Source of the DNA: UBA7672 sp965229115
Lineage (GTDB): Bacteria; Pseudomonadota; Alphaproteobacteria; Caulobacterales; Hyphomonadaceae
NCBI GenBank assembly: GCA_965229115.1
Contig: CBDDIR010000003.1
Span: 806,001-870,000 of the forward strand
DNA length: 64,000 bases
Reading direction: 5' to 3'
Made by a program: the position numbers and the translations under genes. Below are positions 34,493 through 43,342 of this stretch, one piece after another. The first letter of the stretch is position 1; the number at the start of each line of letters is the position of its first letter. The notes under the pieces were generated by a model. That model was not told the DNA's origin and did no database searches. It worked only from the letters and a program-made list of their open reading frames with translations.

Positions 34493-35131
34493 CTACGCCA
34501 GCGAGAGAATCGTCGCGCGCAGCTCGGGCATCCCGACGCCCTTTTCGCTCGACGTGACGATGACGTGCGGGTGAGCCGCCGGCTGCTTCATCAACGCCTC
34601 TTTGGTCGCGGCGACCAGATCGACGACTTCCGACTTCTTGATCTTGTCGGCCTTGGTCAGCACGACCTGATACTGGATCGCGTCGGCGTTCAGCTTGTCC
34701 ATGACGCCGAGATCGACCTCGCCAATGCCGCGGCGGCTGTCGATCAGCGTGAAGACGCGCCTCATGTTCGTGCGCCGGCGAAGATAGGCGAGGTTGAACT
34801 GGCTCCACGCATCGACGTTCGTCTTGGGCGCATGGGCAAAGCCATAGCCCGGCATGTCGACCATCCAGAACTTGCCTTCGGCCACATCGAAGAAGTTGAT
34901 CTCCTGCGTGCGTCCCGGCGTGTTGGATGCGCGCGCCAGCGCCTTGCGATTGCACAGCGCGTTGATCAGGCTCGACTTGCCGACATTGGAGCGGCCGGCA
35001 AACGCGAACTCCGGACGATCGCCAGGCGGCAGGCCTTCAAGCCTGACCACGCCCTTGGCGAACGTCACCGGCCCCGCAAACAGTTTGCGGCCAGCTTCGA
35101 GCTGTTCGTCCGTGAAAGCGCTGTCAGTCAT
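34493..35131 (-). CDS. engB: Ribosome-biogenesis GTP-binding protein EngB (YihA/YsxC)
   Basis: Essential GTPase needed for 50S subunit assembly. The 212-residue protein has G1 GRSNVGKSSLINAL, G2 NTPGRTQEINFF, G3 DMPGYGFAHAPK, and G4 TKADK. An N-terminal helix precedes the G domain. It follows yidC by 20 bases in the conserved rpmH-rnpA-yidC-engB order. Confidence 0.96.
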   Translation of the reverse strand: MTDSAFTDEQLEAGRKLFAGPVTFAKGVVRLEGLPPGDRPEFAFAGRSNVGKSSLINALCNRKALARASNTPGRTQEINFFDVAEGKFWMVDMPGYGFAHAPKTNVDAWSQFNLAYLRRRTNMRRVFTLIDSRRGIGEVDLGVMDKLNADAIQYQVVLTKADKIKKSEVVDLVAATKEALMKQPAAHPHVIVTSSEKGVGMPELRATILSLA

Positions 35132-35151
35132 TGGGGCGTGGCCCCTTCAGG

Positions 35152-36933
35152 CTAGGCCGGCTTCTTCTTGCCGAAGCGCTTGGCGATGAACTTGTCGAAT
35201 TCGGTGTCGACCCCGGTGCGGCGCATGATGATGTACTGCTGGATGATCGAGATGATGTTCGACCACACGTAGTAGATCACGAGGCCCGAGGCGAAGCCTG
35301 CGAACAGCACCATGAAGATCAGCGGGATGAAGCGCATGATCGCGCGCTGCATCTGATCCGTCGGCGGCGTCGAGAGGCCCTGCAGCGCCACCATGGTTGC
35401 GCCGTAAGCCAGCGGCCACACGCCGACCATCAGCAGGCCGCCGATGAACGGCACGGCGCCGGGGTTCCACGGGATCAGGCCGAACAGGTTGAAGATGGTC
35501 GTCGGGTCCGGCGCAGACATGTCGCGGATCCAGCCGAAGAACGGCGTGTGACGCATCTCGATCGTGACAGCGAGCGTGTGGAAGAGGGCGTAGAACACGA
35601 ACATGGTCGGGATCATCGGCAGGCAGCCGGCGACCGGGTTGATCTTCTCACGCTGCCAGAGCTTGGCCTGTTCCTGGCGCATCCGCTGCGGGTCGGCGGC
35701 GAAGCGATCCTGGATCGATTTCATCTCGGGCTGCAGCAGCCGCATCTTCGACATCGACTTGTACATGCCGAGTTGCAGCGGGAAGAACACGGTCTTGATG
35801 ACGACGGTCAGCGCGAGAATTGCGATGCCGAACGAGCCGAACCAGCCCTGGAAGATCTTCAGGAGCCAGAAGAACGGTTTGGTGATGAAGAACAGCCAGC
35901 TCCAGTCCACCGCATCGGTGAAGGAGGGGATCTTGTCGGCGTTCTCGTAGCGCTCAAGCACCGACACGCGCTTGGCGCCGGCGAAGATGCGCGCGGTTTT
36001 AGTAACCGACTGGCCGGGCTCGATGACGTAGGGTGTCAGCGAATAGCCAGCGGTGAATGTCGTCTCGCCATTCTGCTTCAGCGTGCCGCCGAGCATGGTG
36101 ACTTCTTCGGTCTGCTCCGGGATCGTCGCAGCCATCCAGTATTTGGTGGTCAGCGAGTTCCAGCCGCCGGTGACATGCTTGTTGACGGCCTTGCCCTGGT
36201 TCAGGTCGTGATAGTTGACCTGCTGGTTCTTCTCGGCGCCGTAAACGCCCAGAACGCCGCGGTGAGCCTGTTGTTCGGAAACCGGCGTCTGCGTGTGTTC
36301 CTGCAGCGCGCGCTGGCGCATCTGCGCCTGCTGCGTCAGCGTGACGGGAGCGGAGCCGGTGTTGGTCAGCACGTCCGTGACGAGGAACATGTAGTCCGCA
36401 TCGATCGCGATCGTGCGGTCGATCTTCACCGCGTCGGTCGTGTAGTTGAGCTTCAGCGGGTTTTCGAGCGTCAGCGGGCCGGTGTTCGTCTGCGTCCACA
36501 CGATCTCGTCGGTCGTGGAGGAGGGCGTCGTCCAAGCAACGGTGGCGTAGAAAGCGCGGTCCGTACCCTGCGGCGACAGCAGCTTGATCTCGCCAGCGGC
36601 GCGCTGGGCTTCCTTGTCCTGGATCGTCTCGTAGAAATTCTTCAGCGACACGTCGTCGATGCGCGAGCCCTTGAGCGAAATCGAACCGTCGATCGCGGGG
36701 GCATCAATCACAACACGCTGGTTGGCGGCGAGTTCAGCCTGGACGATCTCCGCACGCGGGCGAATCGCCGGTGTGTTGGAAACGGCCTGCTCGACGCGAT
36801 TCTCAGCTGCGATGGCGCGCTGCTGCTCAGCCGCCTTCTGCTGCGGTTCCAGCACGAACATGTTGTAAAGCATGAACAGGCCGAAACACAGGACAAGCGC
36901 GAGGATCAGATTGCGCTGGTCATCCTTTTCCAT
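35152..36933 (-). CDS. yidC: Membrane protein insertase YidC
   Basis: Inserts and folds inner-membrane proteins with or without SecYEG. The 593-residue form has an N-terminal anchor (LILALVLCFGLFMLYNMFV), a large periplasmic beta-sandwich (about residues 50-340), and the conserved five-helix core with WLFFITKPFFWLLKIFQGW, MYKSMSKMRLLQPEM, INPVAGCLPMIPTMFVFYALFH. A short basic C-terminus (FIAKRFGKKKPA) may contact ribosomes. It starts 3 bases after rnpA; no yidD gene lies between, unlike many bacteria. Confidence 0.97.
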   Translation of the reverse strand: MEKDDQRNLILALVLCFGLFMLYNMFVLEPQQKAAEQQRAIAAENRVEQAVSNTPAIRPRAEIVQAELAANQRVVIDAPAIDGSISLKGSRIDDVSLKNFYETIQDKEAQRAAGEIKLLSPQGTDRAFYATVAWTTPSSTTDEIVWTQTNTGPLTLENPLKLNYTTDAVKIDRTIAIDADYMFLVTDVLTNTGSAPVTLTQQAQMRQRALQEHTQTPVSEQQAHRGVLGVYGAEKNQQVNYHDLNQGKAVNKHVTGGWNSLTTKYWMAATIPEQTEEVTMLGGTLKQNGETTFTAGYSLTPYVIEPGQSVTKTARIFAGAKRVSVLERYENADKIPSFTDAVDWSWLFFITKPFFWLLKIFQGWFGSFGIAILALTVVIKTVFFPLQLGMYKSMSKMRLLQPEMKSIQDRFAADPQRMRQEQAKLWQREKINPVAGCLPMIPTMFVFYALFHTLAVTIEMRHTPFFGWIRDMSAPDPTTIFNLFGLIPWNPGAVPFIGGLLMVGVWPLAYGATMVALQGLSTPPTDQMQRAIMRFIPLIFMVLFAGFASGLVIYYVWSNIISIIQQYIIMRRTGVDTEFDKFIAKRFGKKKPA

Positions 36934-36936
36934 GGA

Positions 36937-37359
36937 TCAGGCCCTGGCCGGTAAGAGGGGATCAGATCCCGGTTGCGGTGCGCTATCGCCCGTAGAAAGG
37001 CGGCGGCGGAGGCTTATCAACGCCATTTCCATATCGTCAAGCAAACGCGGCCACGGGGCCGTTCCGGTGTCCTGACGGGCGATGAAAACGTAGTCGGCGC
37101 CGGCGACGCCCAGAAGCGGCAGAAGGACGCGGGACGCCTCACGGAGGCGGCGGCGGGCCCGGTTGCGGACCACCGATCCGCCGACCTTCTTGGTTGAGGT
37201 AAATCCCTCGCCCGCGGCCTCTCGGCCCGGTACACGGCGGCGGCCCTGGACGACCAGGAGACGGCGGCGTTCGGAATAACCACCTGCGACATACAGGAAT
37301 TCACGCCGAATCCGCAGGCGTTCGAGCGCCAGCGGGGCGGAATTGCTATCGGCAGGCAA
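36937..37359 (-). CDS. rnpA: Ribonuclease P protein component
   Basis: Protein subunit of RNase P, which matures tRNA 5' ends. The signature KKVGGSVVRNRARRRLREASR is clear, with LERLRIRREFLYVAGG as the N-terminal strand and DYVFIARQDT. No ATG or GTG exists between the rpmH stop and the domain; a TTG at 37359 gives 140 residues and is used here. The same frame stays open through all of rpmH to a GTG at 37539, 7 bases upstream of the rpmH start, which would give a 200-residue protein. Which start is used cannot be decided by eye. Confidence 0.9.
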   Translation of the reverse strand: MPADSNSAPLALERLRIRREFLYVAGGYSERRRLLVVQGRRRVPGREAAGEGFTSTKKVGGSVVRNRARRRLREASRVLLPLLGVAGADYVFIARQDTGTAPWPRLLDDMEMALISLRRRLSTGDSAPQPGSDPLLPARA

Positions 37360-37391
37360 AGGGCGCTCTGCGCCCGAAGACGCAGATTCGC

Positions 37392-37532
37392 TTAAGCGCT
37401 GAGGCGCTTGCGGCCTTTGGCGCGACGCGAGGCCAGGATCTTCTGGCCGTTCTTGGTCGCCATGCGCGAGCGGAAGCCGTGGCGCCGTTTGCGCTTCAGG
37501 TTGCTCGGCTGAAAAGTTCTTTTGGTGGCCAC
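37392..37532 (-). CDS. rpmH: 50S ribosomal protein L34
   Basis: A 46-residue basic ribosomal protein. The product starts ATKRTFQPSNLKRKRRHGF and continues RSRMATKNGQKILASRRAKGRKRLSA, the standard L34 sequence. It begins at a GTG. Its whole length is overlapped by an open rnpA frame. Being first in the cluster, it probably sets expression of rnpA and yidC. Confidence 0.96.
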   Translation of the reverse strand: MATKRTFQPSNLKRKRRHGFRSRMATKNGQKILASRRAKGRKRLSA

Positions 37533-37568
37533 GGGTCACAGCCCCTTTTATCCTTCGCGGAGGCGGGG

Positions 37569-37597
37569 GAACTACGTGATGATCCGGGGGGTGTCAA
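37569..37597 (-). promoter_or_regulatory. Possible promoter of the rpmH-rnpA-yidC cluster
   Basis: On the minus strand a perfect TTGACA (37597-37592) is followed after 17 bases by TAGTTC (37574-37569), which matches the -10 consensus poorly. The start codon of rpmH is 37 bases downstream of the -10. The strong -35 and right spacing are the support. Confidence 0.4.
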
Positions 37598-37785
37598 GCA
37601 AACCTTGTCCCCCTTTTTTCACCATCTTCATGCGACGGGTTTGCAAGTTTTCAACGTAAAACCATGATATCTGCGGTCATCGTACCTGGCGGGGACCCAG
37701 AGACGCTATTGCGGTCGGGAATAACGAGCGGACCCGGACGGCCCCATTTCTGCTAGAATGGGGCTGACGGAGCGTCCGCCGAGAC

Positions 37786-39264
37786 TTGGGAACTACCCCA
37801 GGGGACGAAACACTGAGTGAGGCACAGCAACTCGAGGGGGTTGCCGCTCCGGCAGATGTGCCGGTAGCGGAAAAGAAGCATTTGCTCACGGGCCTGCGCA
37901 GCCGGCTGCTGGTTCTGACGACCGGCTTCATCCTTTTCGCCACCCTGCTGATCTACCCCGTCCTCGCCGGCACCTACCGCAACAACTGGCTGCTGCAGCG
38001 CGCCCAGGCGGCCGAGATCGCCGCCCTCGCAGTCGAGGCCGCTCCCGATGGCCGCGTCAGCGACGAACTCTCCGTCCAGCTCCTGACCCAGGCCCAGGTC
38101 GTCTCGGTCGCCGTGCAGGAGCAGGATTTCCGCGAACAAATCCTCGCGCCGTCGATCGATATTGGCCCGAACCTCGTGACGATCGACCTTCGCGACGAGC
38201 CGGGCTTCGGCGTTCTCGGCGCCTTCTCGCACATGCTTGCCCCTGACGGACGTTTCCTCCGCATCGTCGTCACGCCGTCGATGACTAAAGACGCGGAGAT
38301 GGAAGTCATCGTCCCGGAAGTCGCGTTGAAGAATGGACTGCTGACTTTCTCACGGACTCTGCTGTTCATCTCGATCGCCATCTCGCTGGTCGTCGGAGCG
38401 CTGGTCTATCTCGCCATCTACCGTCTCGTGGTGAAGCCGGTGCGCCTCCTGACCAGCGGCATGACCCGCTTCGCCAACGCACCAGAGGGCGAAGACATCG
38501 AGCCCATCCCCGGCCACACCGATGAGATGAAGAGCGCGAACGCTGCGCTTCAGAGTATGCAGAAGACCGTCTCGGCAGCGTTCCGTCAGCGCAAACGCCT
38601 GGCAGAACTCGGCGAGGCCGTCGCCAAGATCAACCACGACCTGCGCAACTCGCTGGCTGCCGCGCAGATCGTCTCGGAGACGCTCGCGCACTCCGAAGAC
38701 CCCCGCGTGAAGCGCGCTGCCCCGCGCCTCGAGCGCGCGATCCAGCGAGCTGTCGGACTGGCCGAGGCAACATTGCGCTATGGCCGCGCAGAACCGACGA
38801 CGCCGAACATCACGACTGTAAGTCTCGCGCCCACAATCGAGGAAGCAGCCTATGAAGGCCTCGCTGGCGCGACCAATGTCGAATGGAGCCTCGATGTCTC
38901 GGGCAAGGCCTGCGCATCAGCCGACGTCGAGCATGTCCATCGCATCGTGGTGAACCTGGTCCGCAACGCCGCGCGCGCCATTCGCGATCAGAAAGGCCGC
39001 ACGACGCCCGGCCAGATCACCGCCAAGGTCTATCGCGACGCGGACTGCGCGATCGTCGAAATCGCCGACAACGGTCCCGGCGTCCCGGCCATGGTCGTCA
39101 ACAAGCTCTTCCAGCCGTTCTCCGGCTCCGGCTCGCGCGACGGGGCAGGGCTCGGCCTCGCCATCGCGCGAGAGCTTGCCCGCGGCATGAAGGGCGACCT
39201 CGAACTCGCCAGCAACAGCGACAGCGGCGCGATGTTCCGCCTGCGCATCCCCGCAGCCGGCTAA
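37786..39264 (+). CDS. Orphan sensor histidine kinase
   Basis: A 492-residue membrane kinase. Two helices (residues 44-63 and 189-211) bracket a periplasmic sensor of about 125 residues. A HAMP domain (LVVKPVRLLTSGMTRFANA) follows. The H box is KINHDLRNSLAAAQ, N box RIVVNLVRNAARAI, G1 DNGPGVP, G2 GAGLGLAIAREL. No response regulator is adjacent. The start is uncertain: TTG at 37786 (used) or a CTG at 37813 with AGGGGA 8 bases upstream; no ATG precedes the first helix. Confidence 0.9.
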   Translation: MGTTPGDETLSEAQQLEGVAAPADVPVAEKKHLLTGLRSRLLVLTTGFILFATLLIYPVLAGTYRNNWLLQRAQAAEIAALAVEAAPDGRVSDELSVQLLTQAQVVSVAVQEQDFREQILAPSIDIGPNLVTIDLRDEPGFGVLGAFSHMLAPDGRFLRIVVTPSMTKDAEMEVIVPEVALKNGLLTFSRTLLFISIAISLVVGALVYLAIYRLVVKPVRLLTSGMTRFANAPEGEDIEPIPGHTDEMKSANAALQSMQKTVSAAFRQRKRLAELGEAVAKINHDLRNSLAAAQIVSETLAHSEDPRVKRAAPRLERAIQRAVGLAEATLRYGRAEPTTPNITTVSLAPTIEEAAYEGLAGATNVEWSLDVSGKACASADVEHVHRIVVNLVRNAARAIRDQKGRTTPGQITAKVYRDADCAIVEIADNGPGVPAMVVNKLFQPFSGSGSRDGAGLGLAIARELARGMKGDLELASNSDSGAMFRLRIPAAG

Positions 39265-39355
39265 CCACATAAGGTGAGGCCCCCGGATTTCTCCGGAGCC
39301 CTCGGGGACGCTGCGGCGTCGAAGACCGGTAGCGTCCGGTCCTCAAAGTGCGGCG

Positions 39356-39961
39356 TTAGCTCGGGTTCTTCGTAATGTCGTCAGCCGGCGACTTATCGAG
39401 CGCCTTCACCTGCTGAAGGTGAGCGTCGACAGCCGGAGCCGTCTTGGTTGCAAAGCCCTGCAGGCCCGCATCCTTGCCGTTCGCGGCGAAGTCCTTGAGC
39501 AGGTTCAGCGCGTTCTCGTGGGCTTCGGTCTGCTGGTCGATGTACTTGTCATCGAAGTCAGCAACGCTGGCCTTCTGCAGGTCTTCCAGCTTGGCGGTGT
39601 GATCATTGTCGAGCGCGGTCGGCGGCGCCACCGATGCTGCGGCCGCAAGCGGCTTCAGTTCAGCAGTCGTCGCCGTGTGTGCGTCGACCATCATCTGCGC
39701 ATAGTCTTTGACGGCTTGAGCCTGCGAACGCTCTAGCGCGATCTTGCTCGCTTCGATCTCGAACATGTCCGAGAGCGCGACCTTCTCGACGAAGTTCTTC
39801 ACGCCGGCATCAACGTTGGCGGTGTCGACAGTCTTGTTGCCGTCGACAGCTACTTCGCCCGTGCTGGAAGCCTGGGCTGCGGGATTCTCTGGGGCGCACG
39901 CAGCAATGCCGAGCGCCAGAGCTGACGCTGCGAGCAGCATCGGAAGTTTGGCTCGGGTCAA
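39356..39961 (-). CDS. DUF4142-domain lipoprotein
   Basis: A 201-residue lipoprotein (lipobox GIAAC). The mature region is a four-helix, ferritin-like DUF4142 domain: FVEKVALSDMFEIEASKIALERSQAQAVKDYAQMMVDAHTATTAEL, then ALDNDHTAKLEDLQKA, DFDDKYIDQQTEAHENALNLLKDFA, and APAVDAHLQQVKAL with the conserved His residues. Start is a TTG with AGGAG 6 bases upstream. The family is linked to envelope stress, but function is not established. Convergent with the kinase. Confidence 0.88.
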   Translation of the reverse strand: MTRAKLPMLLAASALALGIAACAPENPAAQASSTGEVAVDGNKTVDTANVDAGVKNFVEKVALSDMFEIEASKIALERSQAQAVKDYAQMMVDAHTATTAELKPLAAAASVAPPTALDNDHTAKLEDLQKASVADFDDKYIDQQTEAHENALNLLKDFAANGKDAGLQGFATKTAPAVDAHLQQVKALDKSPADDITKNPS

Positions 39962-40091
39962 GGGTGTCTCCTAATGTGATGGACAGCAGCGCCGGATTGG
40001 CGCCGCGATGACCACACAACGTGAGACGTATTGTGCAGTTCCGGGAACTTAACCTGCGTCCGTCTTATGACGGGCCGGTAAGTAAGGAACC

Positions 40092-41864
40092 TTACTTGGT
40101 GATCTCGATCGCCACGCCTTCGCGACGCGGATCGGCGCCGCCCTCATACTTGTCGACACGCGCGACGATCAGGTTGAGCCCCGACACTTCGCCTGAAACT
40201 TCCTGCACCTTGAAGCCAAGCGTACCGAGTGTTGCGGCCCATGCTTTCCCGATCGCATTCGGTCCGGCCTTCGCATCGGACGTTTCAATGCGAACTGTCT
40301 GGCCACGCGCGACGATGTTCGGCAGCGAGCTCGCTTCCTGAGCGGTCTTGCCCCAGTCGAGCACGGCAACCAGCGTCTTCGACACATAGCCGACAATCGA
40401 GTTCCCGCCCGGCGATCCGGTGACCATGAACACGTCGCCTGCCTTGTCCAGGACGATCGTCGGCGACATCGACGAACGCGGACGTTTGCCCGGCCCTGGC
40501 GCATTCGCGACCGGCTTGCCGTTCAGCGTGGCCGGGCGCGTGAAGTCGGTAAGCTGGTTGTTCAGCACGAAGCCATTGGCCCAGCGCGACGAGCCGAACG
40601 GACCTTCAACGGTGGCCGTTAGCGACACGGCATTACCTTCGAAGTCCACGAATGAAAGGTGCGTCGTGCCCGGCTGCGCCGCGTTGGCATCGCGGCCCCA
40701 CTGATCGCGGATCGGCTTGTTGTGCACGACTGCGCCCGGGTCGCCCGGCTCCGGCGCATCGCCCGGCTTGAAGCCGCTTTCGGCGCGCGACTTGATGTAG
40801 GTCGGATCGAGAAGGTCGGCGACAGGAACGGTCACAGCATCCGGGTCAGCGACATAGTGGTCGCGATCCGCATAGCCGAGCTGTTGCGCCAGAACGAAGT
40901 CACGCAGCAGGGCGTTCTCCGACTTGTCGCCGGACTTCGCGACCATGGCGTCATAGATCGACATGATCTCGTTCATCGCCACGCCGCCGGACGAGGCGGG
41001 CGGGGCGGAGCAGATCTTGTATTCGCGGAACGGACCGCAGATCGCCGGCTTCACCAGCACTTTGTAGTCGGTGAGGTCCTTCAGCGTCAGGTCGCCCTTG
41101 ATCTCGCCGCTCTGCACGGCGTTGACGATGTTCTGCGCAATCGCGCCAGAATAGAAAGCCGACGGGCCTTCCTTCGCAACACGGCGAAGCGTCTCGGCGT
41201 ATTCCGGATTGGTGCGGCGATCGCCGACCTTCAGCGCCTTGCCATTCGGGAAGAAGTACGCGCCGCTCGCGGGGTTCGTGCCAAGCGGTCCTGTCTGGAA
41301 ACGTTGCCCCAGCGAGTTTGCCAGGCGCGGCGTGACGATGAAGCCTTCATCCGCAAGTTTGATCGCCGCATCGAACTGCGGGCCCCAGGGCAACTTGCCG
41401 TATTTCTCGTGCGCGGCCTTGTAGAGCGCCACCGCGCTCGGCACGCCAACCGATTTGCCGGAATAGACCGCTTCGATATAGCCGAGGTTCTTACCGTTGA
41501 CCGTGAAGTATTCCGCCGTCGCCGTCTTCGGCGCCGTCTCGCGTCCATCGAACGTCACAACCGAATTCGATTTGCGGTCATAGACGACCATGTAGCCGCC
41601 GCCGCCAATGCCGGAGCTTTGCGGCTCGACCAGACCCAGCACCGTGTGCGCTGCGATCGCAGCATCCACTGCGCTGCCGCCTTTCTTCATGACCTCGAGG
41701 CCCGCTTCAACGGCGCGTTGATCTGCAGCCGAGATCATCGCGCGTCCGGCGAGGCGCCATTCCTTTGCATTGGCGACAGGGCCCGGCTCAGACGCGGAAG
41801 GCGGCCCGGCGCAAGCCGCCGCCAGAGCCAGCGTCGCGGCGAATGCCAAAAGCGTGTGGCGCAT
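40092..41864 (-). CDS. ggt: Gamma-glutamyltransferase
   Basis: A 590-residue periplasmic Ntn-hydrolase that cleaves glutathione and other gamma-glutamyl compounds. Signal peptide with a lipobox-like AAAC. The large subunit has SAVDAAIAAHTVLGLVEPQSSGIGGGGYMVVYD and FDGRETAPKTAT. The autoprocessing Thr begins the small subunit at TTHLSFVDFEGNAVSLTATV, with SSMSPTIVLDK and TGSPGGNSIVGYV further on. GGAG precedes the ATG at 41864. Confidence 0.93.
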   Translation of the reverse strand: MRHTLLAFAATLALAAACAGPPSASEPGPVANAKEWRLAGRAMISAADQRAVEAGLEVMKKGGSAVDAAIAAHTVLGLVEPQSSGIGGGGYMVVYDRKSNSVVTFDGRETAPKTATAEYFTVNGKNLGYIEAVYSGKSVGVPSAVALYKAAHEKYGKLPWGPQFDAAIKLADEGFIVTPRLANSLGQRFQTGPLGTNPASGAYFFPNGKALKVGDRRTNPEYAETLRRVAKEGPSAFYSGAIAQNIVNAVQSGEIKGDLTLKDLTDYKVLVKPAICGPFREYKICSAPPASSGGVAMNEIMSIYDAMVAKSGDKSENALLRDFVLAQQLGYADRDHYVADPDAVTVPVADLLDPTYIKSRAESGFKPGDAPEPGDPGAVVHNKPIRDQWGRDANAAQPGTTHLSFVDFEGNAVSLTATVEGPFGSSRWANGFVLNNQLTDFTRPATLNGKPVANAPGPGKRPRSSMSPTIVLDKAGDVFMVTGSPGGNSIVGYVSKTLVAVLDWGKTAQEASSLPNIVARGQTVRIETSDAKAGPNAIGKAWAATLGTLGFKVQEVSGEVSGLNLIVARVDKYEGGADPRREGVAIEITK

Positions 41865-41965
41865 GCAGAAGCGCTCCTTCTTGCGTGAGACCAGATCGGC
41901 CCGCATACAGGCCCATATATGGTCCTAATCGGATCGCAACTGAACCGACCGTTGAGGCTTGTCAA

Positions 41966-42946
41966 ATGACGGCGCGCCCGGGCCCTTTCAATCTCATAAC
42001 CGATGTCGGCGGCCTTAAAGTTGGTTGTGCCCATGATGAGGGCGCCGCTACGGGCGTAACCGTCATCAAGCCGGACATGCGCGCGGTTGCCGCAGTTGCC
42101 GTTGCGGGTGGCGGTCCGGGTACGCGCGAAACGGATGCGCTGGCGCCCGATACGCTGGTCGATGCAATCGACGCCTTGGTTTTCTCGGGCGGCTCCGTGT
42201 ACGGGCTTGCCGCAGCGGATGGAGTTACAGCCGCTCTCGGCGCAGCGGGGCAGGGCTTTGCTCTCGTCCCGTCACCATCTGCGCCGCGCTCGCCCGTCGT
42301 GCCCGCCGCGATCCTCTATGATCTCGCAAATCCGGGTAACAAGAATTGGGGCGAGACACCACCATACCGCGCGCTCGGCATGCGTGCGCTTGGCAGCGCC
42401 GCCACGAACTTCCCGCTGGGCCGTTCCGGCGCAGGCTACGGAGCGCGAGCAGGGCAGCTCCAGGGCGGCCTCGGCTCCAGCAGTATCGTGGCCGAGGACG
42501 ACGTCATCGTCGGGGCGCTTGCAGCGGTGAACGCATTCGGCTCCGTGACGATGCCGGGCTCGGATGCTTATTGGGCGTGGCCCTACGAACAGGGCGGCGA
42601 GTTTGGCGGCAAGCGTCCGCCGCAGGGATTCTCGCTCGACCTTGATGACTGGGGCGCAGCGAAGGTGAACCCGGCCGGTCGCACCAACACCACGCTCGCC
42701 TGCGTCGCCACCAACATCGCCCTCACGCCTGCCGAAGCGCACCGGGTGGCGAAGATGGCGATGGCCGGCATGTCGCGCGCGATACGCCCGGTCTTTGCTC
42801 CGTTCGACGGCGACGTCGTCTTCTGCCTGTCGACGGCGCAGGTCGAGCGCCGGGACAAAGGGCCGTTCCTGCTTGCCCGGATCGGGGAACTGGCCGCCGG
42901 CTGCCTGGCCCGCGCCATCGCCCGCGGCGTTCACGAAGCGCGCTAG
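41966..42946 (+). CDS. P1-family (DmpA-type) aminopeptidase/esterase
   Basis: A 326-residue autoprocessing peptidase like the D-aminopeptidase DmpA. VGGLKVGCAHDEGAATGVTVI, SGGSVYGLAAADGV, and LGSSSIVAEDDVIVGALAAVNAFGSV are family motifs. The expected cleavage site and nucleophile lie in GRTNTTLACVATNIALT (Thr after Asn). No signal peptide, so cytoplasmic. ATG at 41966 with GAGG upstream; the open frame extends further 5' without support. Divergent from ggt with 101 bases between. Confidence 0.88.
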   Translation: MTARPGPFNLITDVGGLKVGCAHDEGAATGVTVIKPDMRAVAAVAVAGGGPGTRETDALAPDTLVDAIDALVFSGGSVYGLAAADGVTAALGAAGQGFALVPSPSAPRSPVVPAAILYDLANPGNKNWGETPPYRALGMRALGSAATNFPLGRSGAGYGARAGQLQGGLGSSSIVAEDDVIVGALAAVNAFGSVTMPGSDAYWAWPYEQGGEFGGKRPPQGFSLDLDDWGAAKVNPAGRTNTTLACVATNIALTPAEAHRVAKMAMAGMSRAIRPVFAPFDGDVVFCLSTAQVERRDKGPFLLARIGELAAGCLARAIARGVHEAR

Positions 42947-43100
42947 CCTCTTCCTTGTTGGAAGCATCACCCGCGCCCGTTTCGCGGCGGCTAATTCTGC
43001 GTTGGCCCCGAAGGCGCTGAAAAATAGGCCAAAAAGCCCGTATAAAGCGCCCTTGCGTATGGACAGGCTCGAAGATACAACCCGCCCCTCATTGCAGGAC

Positions 43101-43177
43101 GCGCCCGTAGCTCAGCTGGATAGAGCACCAGACTACGAATCTGGGGGTCAGAGGTTCGAATCCTTTCGGGCGCGCCA
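43101..43177 (+). tRNA. tRNA-Arg (ACG)
   Basis: A complete 77-base cloverleaf with encoded CCA. Acceptor GCGCCCG pairs with CGGGCGC plus discriminator G. Anticodon stem CCAGA/TCTGG encloses CTACGAA, so anticodon ACG at 43135-43137. The T arm has TTCGAAT. ACG is normally edited to ICG by TadA to read CGN codons, very common in this genome. Confidence 0.98.
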
Positions 43178-43342
43178 GTTCCTCTAAAAACATGATGATT
43201 TCCGTGCTCGATTTGTTGGCGTCGCCGATAGCGCGCGATGATTCCCCGACATCTGCCGCTAAAAACGCGGGCTCGGGGTAAACCCCGTTGCTATTGGCTC
43301 AGAAGTTTGTTTGATTTCAAACTAGTTTGTTGGGGGGACGGG
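43178..43342 (+). other. Intergenic region before the TetR gene
   Basis: The 165 bases between tRNA-Arg and the regulator start are more AT-rich than average (for example TTTGATTTCAAACTAGTTTG). That segment holds near-palindromic TTTGATTTCAAA and CAAACTAGTTTG; the second is a perfect 12-base palindrome (43317-43328). It could be an operator for the TetR protein that follows. Confidence 0.45.

Noticed and set aside
29498..35155. An 1,885-codon open frame on the plus strand
   Set aside because: It runs antisense to argB, the CocE hydrolase, both ABC genes and engB, which have clear domains. Its product is Arg/His/Leu/Val-rich without any domain. Biased third positions in GC-rich genes suppress antisense stops.
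35131..36954. A 607-codon plus-strand frame across yidC
   Set aside because: Antisense shadow of yidC; composition is low-complexity charged sequence with no domain.
39280..39330. GC-rich inverted repeat between the kinase and DUF4142 genes
   Set aside because: Arms are imperfect and there is no U-tract; not strong enough to call a terminator.
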